Source: CAJBVG01 sp943372995 (GTDB lineage: Bacteria; Bacteroidota; Bacteroidia; Sphingobacteriales; Sphingobacteriaceae). Taken from it: a DNA stretch of 64,000 nucleotides. Below the pieces are notes generated by a model. It saw only the letters and a list, made by a program, of their open reading frames with translations. It had not been told where the DNA came from and did no database searches. Both the position numbers and the translations under genes were made by a program. Positions 26,920-36,025 of the stretch are shown here, in pieces (the stretch's first letter is position 1; every line of letters begins with the position of its first letter). The DNA is taken from assembly GCA_943372995.1 (NCBI GenBank), contig CALSAQ010000001.1:1-64000 (forward strand), read 5' to 3'.

Positions 26920-27078
26920 ATGAGAGCTGTTGTTCCTTCTGTTCAGGTTGCAGGTGTTAGCTTCTCGAATACGAATTACGATAACTGGAATACGAATACG
27001 AATGTCAGTTCGCACCTATGTTGTGAAATAAAATTAAGTAGTACAGACCCTGCTCACATAGCAAAAAATAAAGAGTAA
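26920..27078 (+). other. Open frame across the template repeat (possibly not a gene)
   Basis: An ATG at 26920 opens a 52-codon frame that reads through the template repeat in the same frame as the target genes and stops at 27078. It would encode the unmutated version of the variable segment (many Asn codons). It may be translated, or may be a relic of the gene copy from which the template arose. Confidence 0.35.
26950..27020 (+). repeat. DGR template repeat (TR)
   Basis: The 71-bp invariant template has 22 adenines. It includes six AAY codons placed where the variable residues fall, the typical design that allows most amino acids while avoiding stops. It lies between target 2 and the reverse transcriptase. 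The 3' end (CTA versus CTT in both VRs) differs from the VRs and may mark the IMH/IMH* distinction that sets the direction of transfer. Confidence 0.93.
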
Positions 27079-27128
27079 AAATTTGGGTGTTAGTACCGAA
27101 AGGGAAAGCGACCATTCAAAGCAAAGGC

Positions 27129-28091
27129 ATGAAAAGAATAAATAACCTTTTTGAGAAAGTAATAAGTATTGAAAATCTACAGCTTGCTGATTTGAAAGCT
27201 AGAAAAGGAAAGCGTAATCAATATGGAGTTAGAGTGCATGATAAAAATAGAGAACAAAATATTATAACACTTCATGAAATGTTGAAATCAAAAAAGTATA
27301 AAACATCCAGTTATACAACTTTCCTTGTTTATGAGCCAAAGGAGAGAGAGGTATTTAGATTGCCATATTTTCCTGATAGAATCGTGCATCATGCAATTAT
27401 GAATATACTCGAACCAATATTTGTTTCGATGTTTACAGCAGATACCTATAGCTGTATTAAGGGAAAAGGAATCCATGCAGCATCCAGTAAATTAAAATTT
27501 TGTCTAAAAAATGATAAATCTGGAACTAAGTATTGCTTAAAGTTTGATATTACTAAATTTTATCCCAAAGTAGATCATGAAATACTTAAGACTTTACTAA
27601 AAAGGAAATTTAAAGATACTGATTTATTATTACTATTAAATGAAATTATTAATAGTGCCAAAGGATTACCAATCGGAAATTATTTAAGTCAATATTTTGC
27701 AAATTTCTACTTAACATATTTTGATCATTGGATTAAAGAAATAAAAGGTGTTAAATATTATTTTAGATACGCTGATGATATTGTAATACTATCTGACAAT
27801 AAAGGAACACTACATTCTATCTTATCAGATATACGTGAGTATTTATATACTAATCTTAAATTATCTATAAAAGGTAATTACCAGGTTTTTCCTGTTTCAG
27901 CAAGAGGAATTGATTTTGTTGGATATAAACACTTTCAAACTCATACACTTCTTAGAAAGAGTATCAAGAAAAACTTTGCTAAAAAAGTAAAACAGAAACA
28001 TAATCGAAAGTCTATCCCATCCTATATGGGTTGGGCTAAGCACTGCGATAGTAAAAATCTAATCAGAAAACTATTACATGAAAAACTTTAA
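27129..28091 (+). CDS. DGR reverse transcriptase
   Basis: The 320-aa protein (from the ATG at 27129; the frame also opens at a GTG at 27087) begins MKRINNLFEKVIS, typical of DGR reverse transcriptases. Motifs in order are RLPYFPDRIVHHAIM (RT1-2), LKFDITKFYPKVDH with the first catalytic aspartate (RT3), IGNYLSQYFAN carrying the DGR-type SQ (RT4), and YFRYADDIVIL with the catalytic DD (RT5). A short thumb region follows. There is no maturase or endonuclease domain. It should copy the template RNA with errors at adenines. No avd gene lies in the usual place. Confidence 0.94.
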   Translation: MKRINNLFEKVISIENLQLADLKARKGKRNQYGVRVHDKNREQNIITLHEMLKSKKYKTSSYTTFLVYEPKEREVFRLPYFPDRIVHHAIMNILEPIFVSMFTADTYSCIKGKGIHAASSKLKFCLKNDKSGTKYCLKFDITKFYPKVDHEILKTLLKRKFKDTDLLLLLNEIINSAKGLPIGNYLSQYFANFYLTYFDHWIKEIKGVKYYFRYADDIVILSDNKGTLHSILSDIREYLYTNLKLSIKGNYQVFPVSARGIDFVGYKHFQTHTLLRKSIKKNFAKKVKQKHNRKSIPSYMGWAKHCDSKNLIRKLLHEKL

Positions 28092-28380
28092 AGAATTTGG
28101 AATAAAACCACAAATACAAGGGCTTATAGGAGAAAAAATACAAATATTTAAAATACTCAACAAAGAAATAACTATAACTGATTTTAAAATTGAGGATTCA
28201 AAATACAAAGACAAAGGAAGCGGAAAGTGTCTGCACCTACAAATAGAATTAAATGGGAATAAACATATAGTATTTACTGGTTCCTCTGTTCTGATGAATA
28301 CTATAACCCAAATTCCAAAGGATAGCTTTCCATTTAAGTCTACAATAATTAAAGAAAATGATAGATACGAATTTACTTAA
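28078..28380 (+). CDS. Small protein overlapping the RT gene
   Basis: The 100-aa protein starts 14 nt before the RT stop, so it is translationally coupled. Its core (KCLHLQIELNGNKHIVFTGS) resembles small beta-rich proteins of Bacteroidota phages with no known function, perhaps nucleic-acid binding. It is not like the four-helix Avd protein. It may or may not belong to the DGR. Confidence 0.7.
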   Translation: MKNFKEFGIKPQIQGLIGEKIQIFKILNKEITITDFKIEDSKYKDKGSGKCLHLQIELNGNKHIVFTGSSVLMNTITQIPKDSFPFKSTIIKENDRYEFT

Positions 28381-28393
28381 ACAAAAATTATAT

Positions 28394-28477
28394 ATGAATT
28401 CAACAATTAGTATTAAAGAGGCAACCCTAAGGGGAAACCTTTTCATCGAAGTAAAGAACATTTTTAATCAAAAATAA
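28394..28477 (+). CDS. Possible 27-aa peptide
   Basis: A short frame (MNSTISIKEATLRG...) ends one base before the next start. Only the tight spacing supports it. Confidence 0.3.
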   Translation: MNSTISIKEATLRGNLFIEVKNIFNQK

Positions 28478-28478
28478 T

Positions 28479-28709
28479 ATGGGACAATATTTAATAATGA
28501 CCGAAAATGGAACAAAGCCTCCAAGGTATGTTCATCACGATATAAACTTAGCTGTAGCTGAAGCAGAAAGACTAAATAAAAAATATAATACCAAAACTTT
28601 CATTTTGAAAATAATTGGTACTGTAGAAACGAAACAAGTTCCTGTTACAGAATTAAAACAGGTAACTGATATTGATAAAACTGAATACCAAAACGAATTA
28701 CCATTCTAA
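28479..28709 (+). CDS. Early hypothetical protein
   Basis: The 76-aa soluble protein has a beta-alpha start (YLIMTENGTKPPRYVHHD) and a helix with an AVAEAERLNKKY pattern. No family recognised. Neighbours lie within 4 nt on both sides. Confidence 0.65.
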   Translation: MGQYLIMTENGTKPPRYVHHDINLAVAEAERLNKKYNTKTFILKIIGTVETKQVPVTELKQVTDIDKTEYQNELPF

Positions 28710-28712
28710 AAA

Positions 28713-29099
28713 ATGTTAAAGGGATTCGAAGATATAACAGCAGACATTACAGAGAAAGAAAATGCTCTTGTACCAGTTATGCTTAAGGGCTTCGATAGAC
28801 ATATTGGAAAGGACCAGGCAATTACCAGTAAGGAAATTATAGAAGGGATTAACAACTATTCAGGAATAAAACTTAATGAAGCCAGATTGAGAATGATAAT
28901 CAATTACATCCGACATCATCATATTCCAAATCTAATGGCTACAAGTAATGGATATTATGTATCAAATGACTTTAGAGAGTTGGTTGATTATTTAGAAAGC
29001 CTTGAAGGTAGAGAATCAGCAATTAGGTCATTACGTATTAATCTTAAAAATTACATCGATAAAAAGGCTAGAGGTACACAAACACAAATGAGATTATGA
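28713..29099 (+). CDS. Hypothetical protein with winged-helix-like fold
   Basis: In this 128-aa protein, the region around residues 30-90 (ITSKEIIEGINNYSG, then LRMIINYIRHHHIPNLMATSNGYYV) has the helix-turn-helix plus wing pattern often found before phage helicases in this phylum. It overlaps the helicase-methylase gene by 4 nt (ATGA). It may load or regulate that enzyme; this is inference. Confidence 0.68.
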   Translation: MLKGFEDITADITEKENALVPVMLKGFDRHIGKDQAITSKEIIEGINNYSGIKLNEARLRMIINYIRHHHIPNLMATSNGYYVSNDFRELVDYLESLEGRESAIRSLRINLKNYIDKKARGTQTQMRL

Positions 29100-31609
29100 A
29101 AAGTAAAGAATATAGAAATTTTTTAGAGAATAAAATTGTTATTTCTGAGGATTATGGATTTGATCTTGATACTAAATTATTAAGCAGTAATCTATTCCCT
29201 CATCAAGCAACAATTGTAGAGTGGTGTTTAAAGGGTGGACGAAGAGCTATTTTTGCATCTTTTGGATTAGGTAAATCTATGATGCAGTTAGAAATTGGAA
29301 AACAATTAATTAATAGATATAATAAACCTTTTCTGATAGTTACTCCTCTTGGTGTTGTAGGTGAATTTAAAAGGGATAATGAAGAATTAAATTCTGGTTT
29401 TGAAATTAAATACATATCAGAAACAAATTCAATAGAATCAGCAGAATTATGTATTTATATTACTAATTATGAACGAGTAAGAAAAGGAGATATAGATCCT
29501 ACATTATTTTGTGGTGTAACATTTGATGAAGCCTCAATTTTAAGAAACTTAGAAACAGAAACTACTAATTATGTTTTAGAGCATTTCAAAAGTATAAAAT
29601 ATAGATATGTAGCAACTGCCACCCCAACACCAAATGATTTCATTGAGATTCTTAATTATGCAGATTATCTTGGAGTAATTGATAGGGGTCATGCTCTTAC
29701 AAGGTTTTTTCAGCGGGATTCAACTAAGGCTGGCCATCTAACATTATACCCAAATAAAAAAGAAGAATTCTGGAAATGGGTTGCAAGTTGGGCAATTTTT
29801 ATTAATAAACCATCTGATCTTGGTTTTGACGATACAGGATATATTCTACCAAAATTAAATATTCATGAAATAGAAGTGAATAATCATACAGATGATGTTA
29901 TAAAAAACAAGTCAGGTGATATAGTACTTTTTAAAGATACCACAAAGGGTTTGGTTGAAACATCTAGGGAAAAAAACGAAAGTATACAACTAAGAATTAA
30001 CAGGGCCTTAGAATTATATAAAACCGAAATAAAAACTAATTGTATTGTTTGGCATCATTTAGAAGCAGAAAGATTAGAAATCGAGAAAGCATTTAAAGAA
30101 TATAATTTGAATAGTGTATTTGGGTCTCAACCAAATAATATTAAGGAAAACCTTCTAGTTGATTTTTCAAATTCAAAATTCGAAATATTATCTACTAAAC
30201 CCAAAATTGCTGGTTCGGGTTGCAATTTTCAACATGCTTGTAGTGATATGATATTTGCAGGTATAGATTATAAATTCAATGATTTTATACAAGCAGTACA
30301 TAGATGTTACAGATTCATGCAAAAAAATGAGGTTAATGTATATATCATATATACTCAAAATGAAAGAGAGGTACTAAAGTCTCTTAAAATTAAATGGAGA
30401 AATCATATTGAACTACAAACCGAGATGATCAATATAGTAAGAGAATATGGATTAAATACAGATAAAATTAAAACTGACATGAAAAGACAAATATTTAATA
30501 AAAGAAGATCTGCTGTTATAGGTGATGCGATAGTATATAATGAAGATACAGTTGTTATTCATGAAGAAATGGAGGATAGTTCTACTGGTATGGTATTAAC
30601 TTCAATTCCATTTGGAGATCATTATGAATATTCTGATAACTATAACGACTTCGGACATAATTATGGAAATGAAGAATTCTTTAAACAAATGGATTTCTTA
30701 ACTCCTAATTTGTATAGGACACTTAAACCAGGTCGTATTGCAGCAATACATGTTAAGGATAGAATTAGATACTCTCATCAAAACGGCACTTGCTTTACTA
30801 CAATATCAGACTTTAGTGGTCAAACAATTCAACATTTTGAAAAACACGGTTTCTATTTGGTCGGTAAAATCACTATAACTACAGATGTTGTAAGAGAGAA
30901 CAATCAAACATATAGACTTACATGGGGAGAGCAAAGAAAAGATGGGACAAAAATGGGAGTTGGTTTACCAGAATATGTACTACTATTTAGAAAACCACCT
31001 ACTGATAGTAAAAATGCATATGCGGATGATCCAGTAGTAAAAACCATTGATGAATATTTTTTATCTCAATGGCAGTTGGACGCTCATGCTTATTGGAAAT
31101 CTTCAGGAGATCGATTTTTAACTTCTGAAGAGCTGTCTAAGTTTGATATGAAAAAGGTGTTTAATCTTTGGAAAGACTATGATAAAAATAACGTGTATAG
31201 TTTTAAAGAACATTTAAGGGTATGTGATGAATTAGATAAAATAGGTAGACTTTCTAAATTATTTATGACAGTACCGCCAATAAGCCCAAATGATTTAGTA
31301 TGGACCGACATCAACAGAATGAACACTCTTAATGCTAACCAAGTAAACAGAAAAAAGGAGAAACATATTTGTCCATTACAATTAGATATCATTCGCCGTT
31401 TAATTAATAGATTTTCAAATGAGGGTGATTTAATTGATGATCCATTCGGTGGACTATTCTCAACTGCATACGTATCCCTGGAAATGAAGAGAAAAGTGAT
31501 ATCGGTAGAATTAAATCCTGAATATTATGATGATGGACTATTTTATCTAAAATCAATTGAATATAAAATAAATGTGCCAACACTTTTTTCTGTAATGGAG
31601 GTAGCATAA
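29096..31609 (+). CDS. SNF2-like helicase fused to N4/N6 DNA methylase
   Basis: In this 837-aa protein, residues about 35-455 form a two-lobe helicase: FASFGLGKSMMQLE (Walker A-like), VTFDEAS (motif II as DEAS), ATATPTPND (motif III), and a C-terminal lobe ending QAVHRCYRFMQ (motif VI). Residues about 490-830 form a methyltransferase of beta order: the target motif first (LTSIPFGDHYEYS, where DPPY-type enzymes have DPPY) and the AdoMet motif last (DDPFGG...VELNPEYY). A single protein could translocate and methylate. The SIPFG variant lacks the usual Asp/Ser-Pro-Pro, so activity or base preference may differ. Confidence 0.85.
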   Translation: MKSKEYRNFLENKIVISEDYGFDLDTKLLSSNLFPHQATIVEWCLKGGRRAIFASFGLGKSMMQLEIGKQLINRYNKPFLIVTPLGVVGEFKRDNEELNSGFEIKYISETNSIESAELCIYITNYERVRKGDIDPTLFCGVTFDEASILRNLETETTNYVLEHFKSIKYRYVATATPTPNDFIEILNYADYLGVIDRGHALTRFFQRDSTKAGHLTLYPNKKEEFWKWVASWAIFINKPSDLGFDDTGYILPKLNIHEIEVNNHTDDVIKNKSGDIVLFKDTTKGLVETSREKNESIQLRINRALELYKTEIKTNCIVWHHLEAERLEIEKAFKEYNLNSVFGSQPNNIKENLLVDFSNSKFEILSTKPKIAGSGCNFQHACSDMIFAGIDYKFNDFIQAVHRCYRFMQKNEVNVYIIYTQNEREVLKSLKIKWRNHIELQTEMINIVREYGLNTDKIKTDMKRQIFNKRRSAVIGDAIVYNEDTVVIHEEMEDSSTGMVLTSIPFGDHYEYSDNYNDFGHNYGNEEFFKQMDFLTPNLYRTLKPGRIAAIHVKDRIRYSHQNGTCFTTISDFSGQTIQHFEKHGFYLVGKITITTDVVRENNQTYRLTWGEQRKDGTKMGVGLPEYVLLFRKPPTDSKNAYADDPVVKTIDEYFLSQWQLDAHAYWKSSGDRFLTSEELSKFDMKKVFNLWKDYDKNNVYSFKEHLRVCDELDKIGRLSKLFMTVPPISPNDLVWTDINRMNTLNANQVNRKKEKHICPLQLDIIRRLINRFSNEGDLIDDPFGGLFSTAYVSLEMKRKVISVELNPEYYDDGLFYLKSIEYKINVPTLFSVMEVA

Positions 31610-31930
31610 ATGGTATTTGAATCAAAGCTCGTATTTACACCTAAAATTACAAATGGTATGGGGTTCGTTCAAAAATTTTATCATGTAACAATGGTTGTTG
31701 AACAACCGAATGGATTTGATCCATCCATTGATGATGTATGCGATGTCATAATATACCATAGCATACATGGACCTCATTTGATTTTTTATGGTGGTTGTCC
31801 ACCATTATCACTATCAGAAATTGAACAAATTGTTGATAAACTATCATCAGGTGAATTAGGATTTGAGATAAAAGAAAATAAAAAGGAAGAATTCAACAAT
31901 GAATTTAACCCACAACTAAATCTATTTTAA
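31610..31930 (+). CDS. Hypothetical protein
   Basis: The 106-aa protein overlaps the methylase stop (TAAATGG). It has an acidic C-terminal tail ending NPQLNLF, which looks like a sliding-clamp-binding (PIP-like) motif. This is a weak similarity. The function is unknown. Confidence 0.65.
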   Translation: MVFESKLVFTPKITNGMGFVQKFYHVTMVVEQPNGFDPSIDDVCDVIIYHSIHGPHLIFYGGCPPLSLSEIEQIVDKLSSGELGFEIKENKKEEFNNEFNPQLNLF

Positions 31931-31966
31931 ATATGGCAATGCGAGTTAATAAACTTCTTAATTATT

Positions 31967-33619
31967 ATGAAAATGATAAACCAAAAAATTGAATTAATAT
32001 ATGTTGACTTATTCTGTGGTGCAGGCGGAACAACTATTGGTATTACTCAAGCTAAAATTGAAAATGAACCAATCGCAAAAGTAATTGCATGTGTTAATCA
32101 TGATCCATTGGCTATAAAGTCTCATTGGGTTAATCATCCAGATGTATTGCACTTCGAAGAAGATATAAGAACACTTGATCTTACAGATTTAATAAAATGT
32201 GTAGAAGTAGCAAAAATCATTTATCCTAATGCAAAACTTTGTTTATGGGCTTCATTAGAATGCACTAATTTTAGTAAGGCCAAAGGAGGCCAACCGCGTG
32301 ATGCTGATAGTAGAACATTAGCTGACCATCTACATAGATACATTTCTGCAATTAATCCAGATTATATCCAAATTGAAAATGTTGTTGAATTTATGAGCTG
32401 GGGACCATTAGATGAAAATGGTAAACCAATCTCAAAAAAGAATGGTTCTGAATGGATGCGTTGGAGAAATGAAATCAAAGATCATGGATATATTGATGAT
32501 TGGAAGGAACTTAATTCAGCAGATTTTGGAGCATTAACTTCAAGAAATAGATTATTTGGCATATTTGCTAAACCTGAGTTACCTATTGTTTGGCCAGATG
32601 CAACACATTCAAAAAAACCTCAAACAAATAGTCTTTTTTCAACTCTTGAAAAGTGGAAAGCTGTTAAAGAGGCGTTGCATTTAGATGATGAGGGTATATC
32701 TGTTTTTAACAGAAAAAAACCACTATCGACAAAAACAATGCAAAGATTATTCTTTGGATGTATTAAACATATAGCTGGTGGTAAACAACACTTTATTAGT
32801 AAATACTATTCAGGAAAACCACAACATAAAAACATTTCAATAGACGGCCCTGCAGGAACTATTAAAACTATAGATGGTCAGGCTCTTGTTAAAGCTACTT
32901 TTATCAGTAAGTATAATAGTAATTCTCCAACTACAGGGACTCATTCTGGACATAGTATAGAAGAACCGTCTCCAGTAATAACTACTCAAAATAGATTAGC
33001 AAAAGTTGATGCAGTTTTTCTACAAACATATTATGGGAATGGAGGTACCCATTCAATAGACAATCCATGCCCAACAATACCAACTAAAGATAGAATTGCT
33101 CAGGTAAATCTACTGCAATATTTTATCGATAGGCAGTTTGGAAATGACTATGGAAAAGGATCCTCAATTGATAATCCATTAGGTACAATTTTACATAGCC
33201 CAAAGACCAACTTAGTTACAGCAGAAAAGAATCACTTCTTATTAAATCCAGCATGGGGAGGTAATTCTGGAGATATTGAAAAACCTTGTTGTGTGATTGT
33301 AGCCAGACAAGATAAGGCACCATTATACATAATTACCTGTGAATTTGGTGAGATTGTAGCTCCTGTTTATGAAGATGATTGTGAATGGGCTGTGAAACTT
33401 AAAGAGTTCATGGTATTATATAATATATCTGATATTAAAATGAGAATGTTAAATGTAACTGAGCTTTTATCAATTCAAGGATTCCCTAAAGATTATTATT
33501 TGGCGGGTAATCAAACAGACAAGAAAAAATTTATTGGTAATAGTGTAGTGCCTGGTGTTGTATCACATTGGATTGTAGCTAAAGTTAAAAAACTAAGAAC
33601 AATTAAAGTTGCTGCTTAA
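31967..33619 (+). CDS. C5-cytosine DNA methyltransferase (phage, divergent)
   Basis: The 550-aa protein has AdoMet motif I LFCGAGGTTIG (15-25), motif IV as ASLECTNFSKAKGG with catalytic C99 (the usual Pro before Cys is Glu), and motif VI IQIENVVEF (around 137-139). Motif X lies near the end (KKFIGNSVVP). The region between VIII and IX (about 265-445) contains about five degenerate repeats of 35-40 residues of the HSIDNPCPTIPTKDR kind. They probably form the target-recognition part. No restriction enzyme gene is adjacent, so it probably protects phage DNA from host restriction. Confidence 0.9.
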   Translation: MKMINQKIELIYVDLFCGAGGTTIGITQAKIENEPIAKVIACVNHDPLAIKSHWVNHPDVLHFEEDIRTLDLTDLIKCVEVAKIIYPNAKLCLWASLECTNFSKAKGGQPRDADSRTLADHLHRYISAINPDYIQIENVVEFMSWGPLDENGKPISKKNGSEWMRWRNEIKDHGYIDDWKELNSADFGALTSRNRLFGIFAKPELPIVWPDATHSKKPQTNSLFSTLEKWKAVKEALHLDDEGISVFNRKKPLSTKTMQRLFFGCIKHIAGGKQHFISKYYSGKPQHKNISIDGPAGTIKTIDGQALVKATFISKYNSNSPTTGTHSGHSIEEPSPVITTQNRLAKVDAVFLQTYYGNGGTHSIDNPCPTIPTKDRIAQVNLLQYFIDRQFGNDYGKGSSIDNPLGTILHSPKTNLVTAEKNHFLLNPAWGGNSGDIEKPCCVIVARQDKAPLYIITCEFGEIVAPVYEDDCEWAVKLKEFMVLYNISDIKMRMLNVTELLSIQGFPKDYYLAGNQTDKKKFIGNSVVPGVVSHWIVAKVKKLRTIKVAA

Positions 33620-33874
33620 ATGGAAAACAATGATCAGTTAGAAGATTTATCTGCAATGATAAAGATTACAGACATACAAAGGATTGAAGCCTATAAATCC
33701 GAAAATAAGGACTTGTACAATCAATTAAATGTAAGGTATGAGTATTTAACCGATCAGTATTTCGAATTGATTAAGAAGCAACGAGAAACGGAAATGGATA
33801 TATATACAGAACAAGGAATAATTAATATAAATAAAGGAAAACTAAACCTAGAAAAGGAATATGGCAAGAGATAG
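33620..33874 (+). CDS. Small coiled-coil protein
   Basis: The 84-aa protein is almost entirely charged helix, starts at the base after the methylase stop and overlaps the next gene by 14 nt. No family recognised. Confidence 0.65.
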   Translation: MENNDQLEDLSAMIKITDIQRIEAYKSENKDLYNQLNVRYEYLTDQYFELIKKQRETEMDIYTEQGIININKGKLNLEKEYGKR

Positions 33875-34628
33875 AATGATCAGATTCAAATTTTGGGATG
33901 ATGAAAAGTTATCCTTAATCCCAATGCAGGCTAGATTGCTATTTATTGGAACATGGAACATTGCTGATGATTCTGGAGTACTTAAGGGAAACCCAAAATA
34001 TATAAAATCACAACTATTCCCATACGATGAAAATTTAAGAATGTCTGAGCTAAAAATTTGGATTGATGCACTAATAGAAAACCGAATGCTGGTACCTTTT
34101 GAATATTCTGGAGAGAGCTACCTATATATTCGCAATTTCAACGTTCATCAGAGAGTTGATAAACCATCTAAGACCAGAAACGTGTCTGAGGATGTTTTAA
34201 GCGAGATTTTAAAGACACTCTTACACCATTCTGAGAGTAGTACAAGAGTAGTACCCCCTGAAGTAAAGTTAAGTGAAGTAAAGTTAAATGAAGTAGAAGT
34301 AAATACTCCTCGCGTTGCGAGTATTGAAATTGACTTTATTCAAAGATTTAATTCTATTAAAAATTCAAAGTTTAAAGTTACTTCAAAAGTAAAAAGTTCG
34401 CTGGCCGCGCGAATTAAAGATGGGTATACCTTGGAACAGATTACAGCAGCTATTGAAAATTGCAAATCAGATCAGTATCACAAAGAAAATCCCCAGTATT
34501 TAACTCCTGAGTTCATTTTACGTTCCGATAAACTCGAAAAGTATTTGAATTACCAAAAGAAAATTATTGTTAACCCTATAAACGTAAATCAAAATGCAAC
34601 AGCAGAGGAATATTTGCGCACCAATTGA
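33861..34628 (+). CDS. Phage replication initiator-like protein (winged helix N-terminus)
   Basis: The 255-aa protein has an N-terminal domain MARDRMIRFKFWDDEKLSLIP then ARLLFIGTWNIADDSGVLKGN, the pattern of phage replisome organiser/DnaD-type winged-helix proteins in Bacteroidota. A linker and a C-terminal helical region (YTLEQITAAIENCKSDQYH) with a DnaD-like look follow. It is followed by a DnaC-like loader, the usual pairing in phage replication modules. Confidence 0.75.
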   Translation: MARDRMIRFKFWDDEKLSLIPMQARLLFIGTWNIADDSGVLKGNPKYIKSQLFPYDENLRMSELKIWIDALIENRMLVPFEYSGESYLYIRNFNVHQRVDKPSKTRNVSEDVLSEILKTLLHHSESSTRVVPPEVKLSEVKLNEVEVNTPRVASIEIDFIQRFNSIKNSKFKVTSKVKSSLAARIKDGYTLEQITAAIENCKSDQYHKENPQYLTPEFILRSDKLEKYLNYQKKIIVNPINVNQNATAEEYLRTN

Positions 34629-35583
34629 GTTGAAGGAAATTGAAGCCAAAAAATGGTTTTTAGAGATATGTAACTCCATAATTCCAAATTTTAAAGTGGA
34701 TGATCATAATAGAAATACATTGAATAAATTCTTTCAATATACTTTCAGAATGCCAGAGTTTGAAGAAAATGGAATGAGCCTAAATAAAGGTTTGCTTCTA
34801 TTGGGTCCATACGGTACTGGAAAAACAGAACTATTTATGATTATGAGAAAGGCCTTATCAATTCTTAAAAGTCCATTGTATTTTGATAATAAAGTAATGT
34901 GGCAAATAGCAAGTGATTTTACTAAAGAAGGTTTTGAAGCTACTGACATCGTAAAAGGGCATTGTTTCTTTGATGAAATGGGATTGGATGGTAGAGAAGC
35001 TGTTCAGAATTTTGGAAACAAAGTAAATATTTCGGATGTGGTAGTACTTTCTCGATACAATGATTTTAAATCAAACCAGGTATTAAGTCATTTTACTTCC
35101 AATAAAACACTTTTACAACTAAAAGACTATTTGGATGGTCGCTCTTACGATCGTTTAATGGAAATGTGCAATGTTCTTGCCTTAGATGGAGAATCAAGAA
35201 GAAAGGGAGCTGTACCTAAATCCGTTGTTAAACCTATCATTCAAAATGAGGAGAAAGAAAAGGACACAGAGATTAATATACTTCAATTCTTACAGAAACA
35301 TATTGAGGATGGTAAAAGTATTGATGTGTTACCAATTACAGAGGTTTACCGATTAATGATTTTACAGGGGCATTTAATGCCTCCAAGCAATAATGAGTTT
35401 AAAAAAATGTATGAAAACAAAAAAACAGAGGCATTCAATGAATATCAAAATATGATTAAAAAGACTGTTTTTCCAGAAAAGCAGGAATGGATTAAAAGGC
35501 AAGATTCATTAAATAAAATTGATTGTCTGGATATCATTCGTAGAGTCAATAAGGAATTAATACTAAAATCACTTAAAAAGTAA
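34594..35583 (+). CDS. DnaC/IstB-like AAA+ helicase loader
   Basis: This 329-aa protein has Walker A GPYGTGKTE at 71-79 and Walker B-like HCFFDEMG near 122-129. A C-terminal extension of about 110 residues is not typical of DnaC and may bind the replicative helicase or primase. The frame overlaps the initiator gene by 35 nt, with no better start visible, so the first residues are uncertain. Confidence 0.82.
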   Translation: MQQQRNICAPIELKEIEAKKWFLEICNSIIPNFKVDDHNRNTLNKFFQYTFRMPEFEENGMSLNKGLLLLGPYGTGKTELFMIMRKALSILKSPLYFDNKVMWQIASDFTKEGFEATDIVKGHCFFDEMGLDGREAVQNFGNKVNISDVVVLSRYNDFKSNQVLSHFTSNKTLLQLKDYLDGRSYDRLMEMCNVLALDGESRRKGAVPKSVVKPIIQNEEKEKDTEINILQFLQKHIEDGKSIDVLPITEVYRLMILQGHLMPPSNNEFKKMYENKKTEAFNEYQNMIKKTVFPEKQEWIKRQDSLNKIDCLDIIRRVNKELILKSLKK

Positions 35584-35586
35584 TAT

Positions 35587-36012
35587 ATGGCAATACTAAA
35601 TTACACAACTACTATAAGCTGTGAAAAATCAATTAGTGAGATTCAAAAATGTTTAGTAAAACACGGAGCACATAAAATAGTAACCGATTATCAAAATGGC
35701 TTTCCTGTTTCACTTACTTTCTGTCTTACAATGAACAATAGAATTATTGGGTTTAATCTTCCAGCAAATTATTCTGGAGTTTTAAAAGCAATGAAAAATG
35801 ATAAAAAGATTCCACGAGCTAAATGTACTAATGAACAAGCGCAAAGAGTTGCATGGAGAATTTTAAAGGATTGGGTGTTGGCACAAATGGCTATTGTAGA
35901 GGCTCAGATGGCAGATGTTGCAGAAGTGTTTTTGCCATATGCAATAACTAAAGTAGGAACTACACTATATAAAGAAATTCAAAGCAATGGAATGTTAATG
36001 TTAGGATCTTAA
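35587..36012 (+). CDS. Hypothetical protein common in phage replication modules
   Basis: In this 141-aa protein the pattern SISEIQKCLVKHGAHKIVTDY, then PVSLTF and RVAWRILKDWVLAQMAIVEAQMADVAEVFLPY, is familiar from unnamed phage proteins next to DnaC-like loaders. The enzymatic role is unknown. Confidence 0.72.
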   Translation: MAILNYTTTISCEKSISEIQKCLVKHGAHKIVTDYQNGFPVSLTFCLTMNNRIIGFNLPANYSGVLKAMKNDKKIPRAKCTNEQAQRVAWRILKDWVLAQMAIVEAQMADVAEVFLPYAITKVGTTLYKEIQSNGMLMLGS

Positions 36013-36025
36013 ATTTTTTGATGAT

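Noticed and set aside
27087..27128. GTG start of the reverse transcriptase
   Set aside because: Homologous DGR RTs typically begin at the MKRINNLFEK position. The extra 14 residues lie in the spacer that may be part of the template RNA.
28078..28380. The 100-aa gene as Avd
   Set aside because: It is predicted beta-rich and shorter than Avd, which is a helical bundle. Only its place suggests a link.
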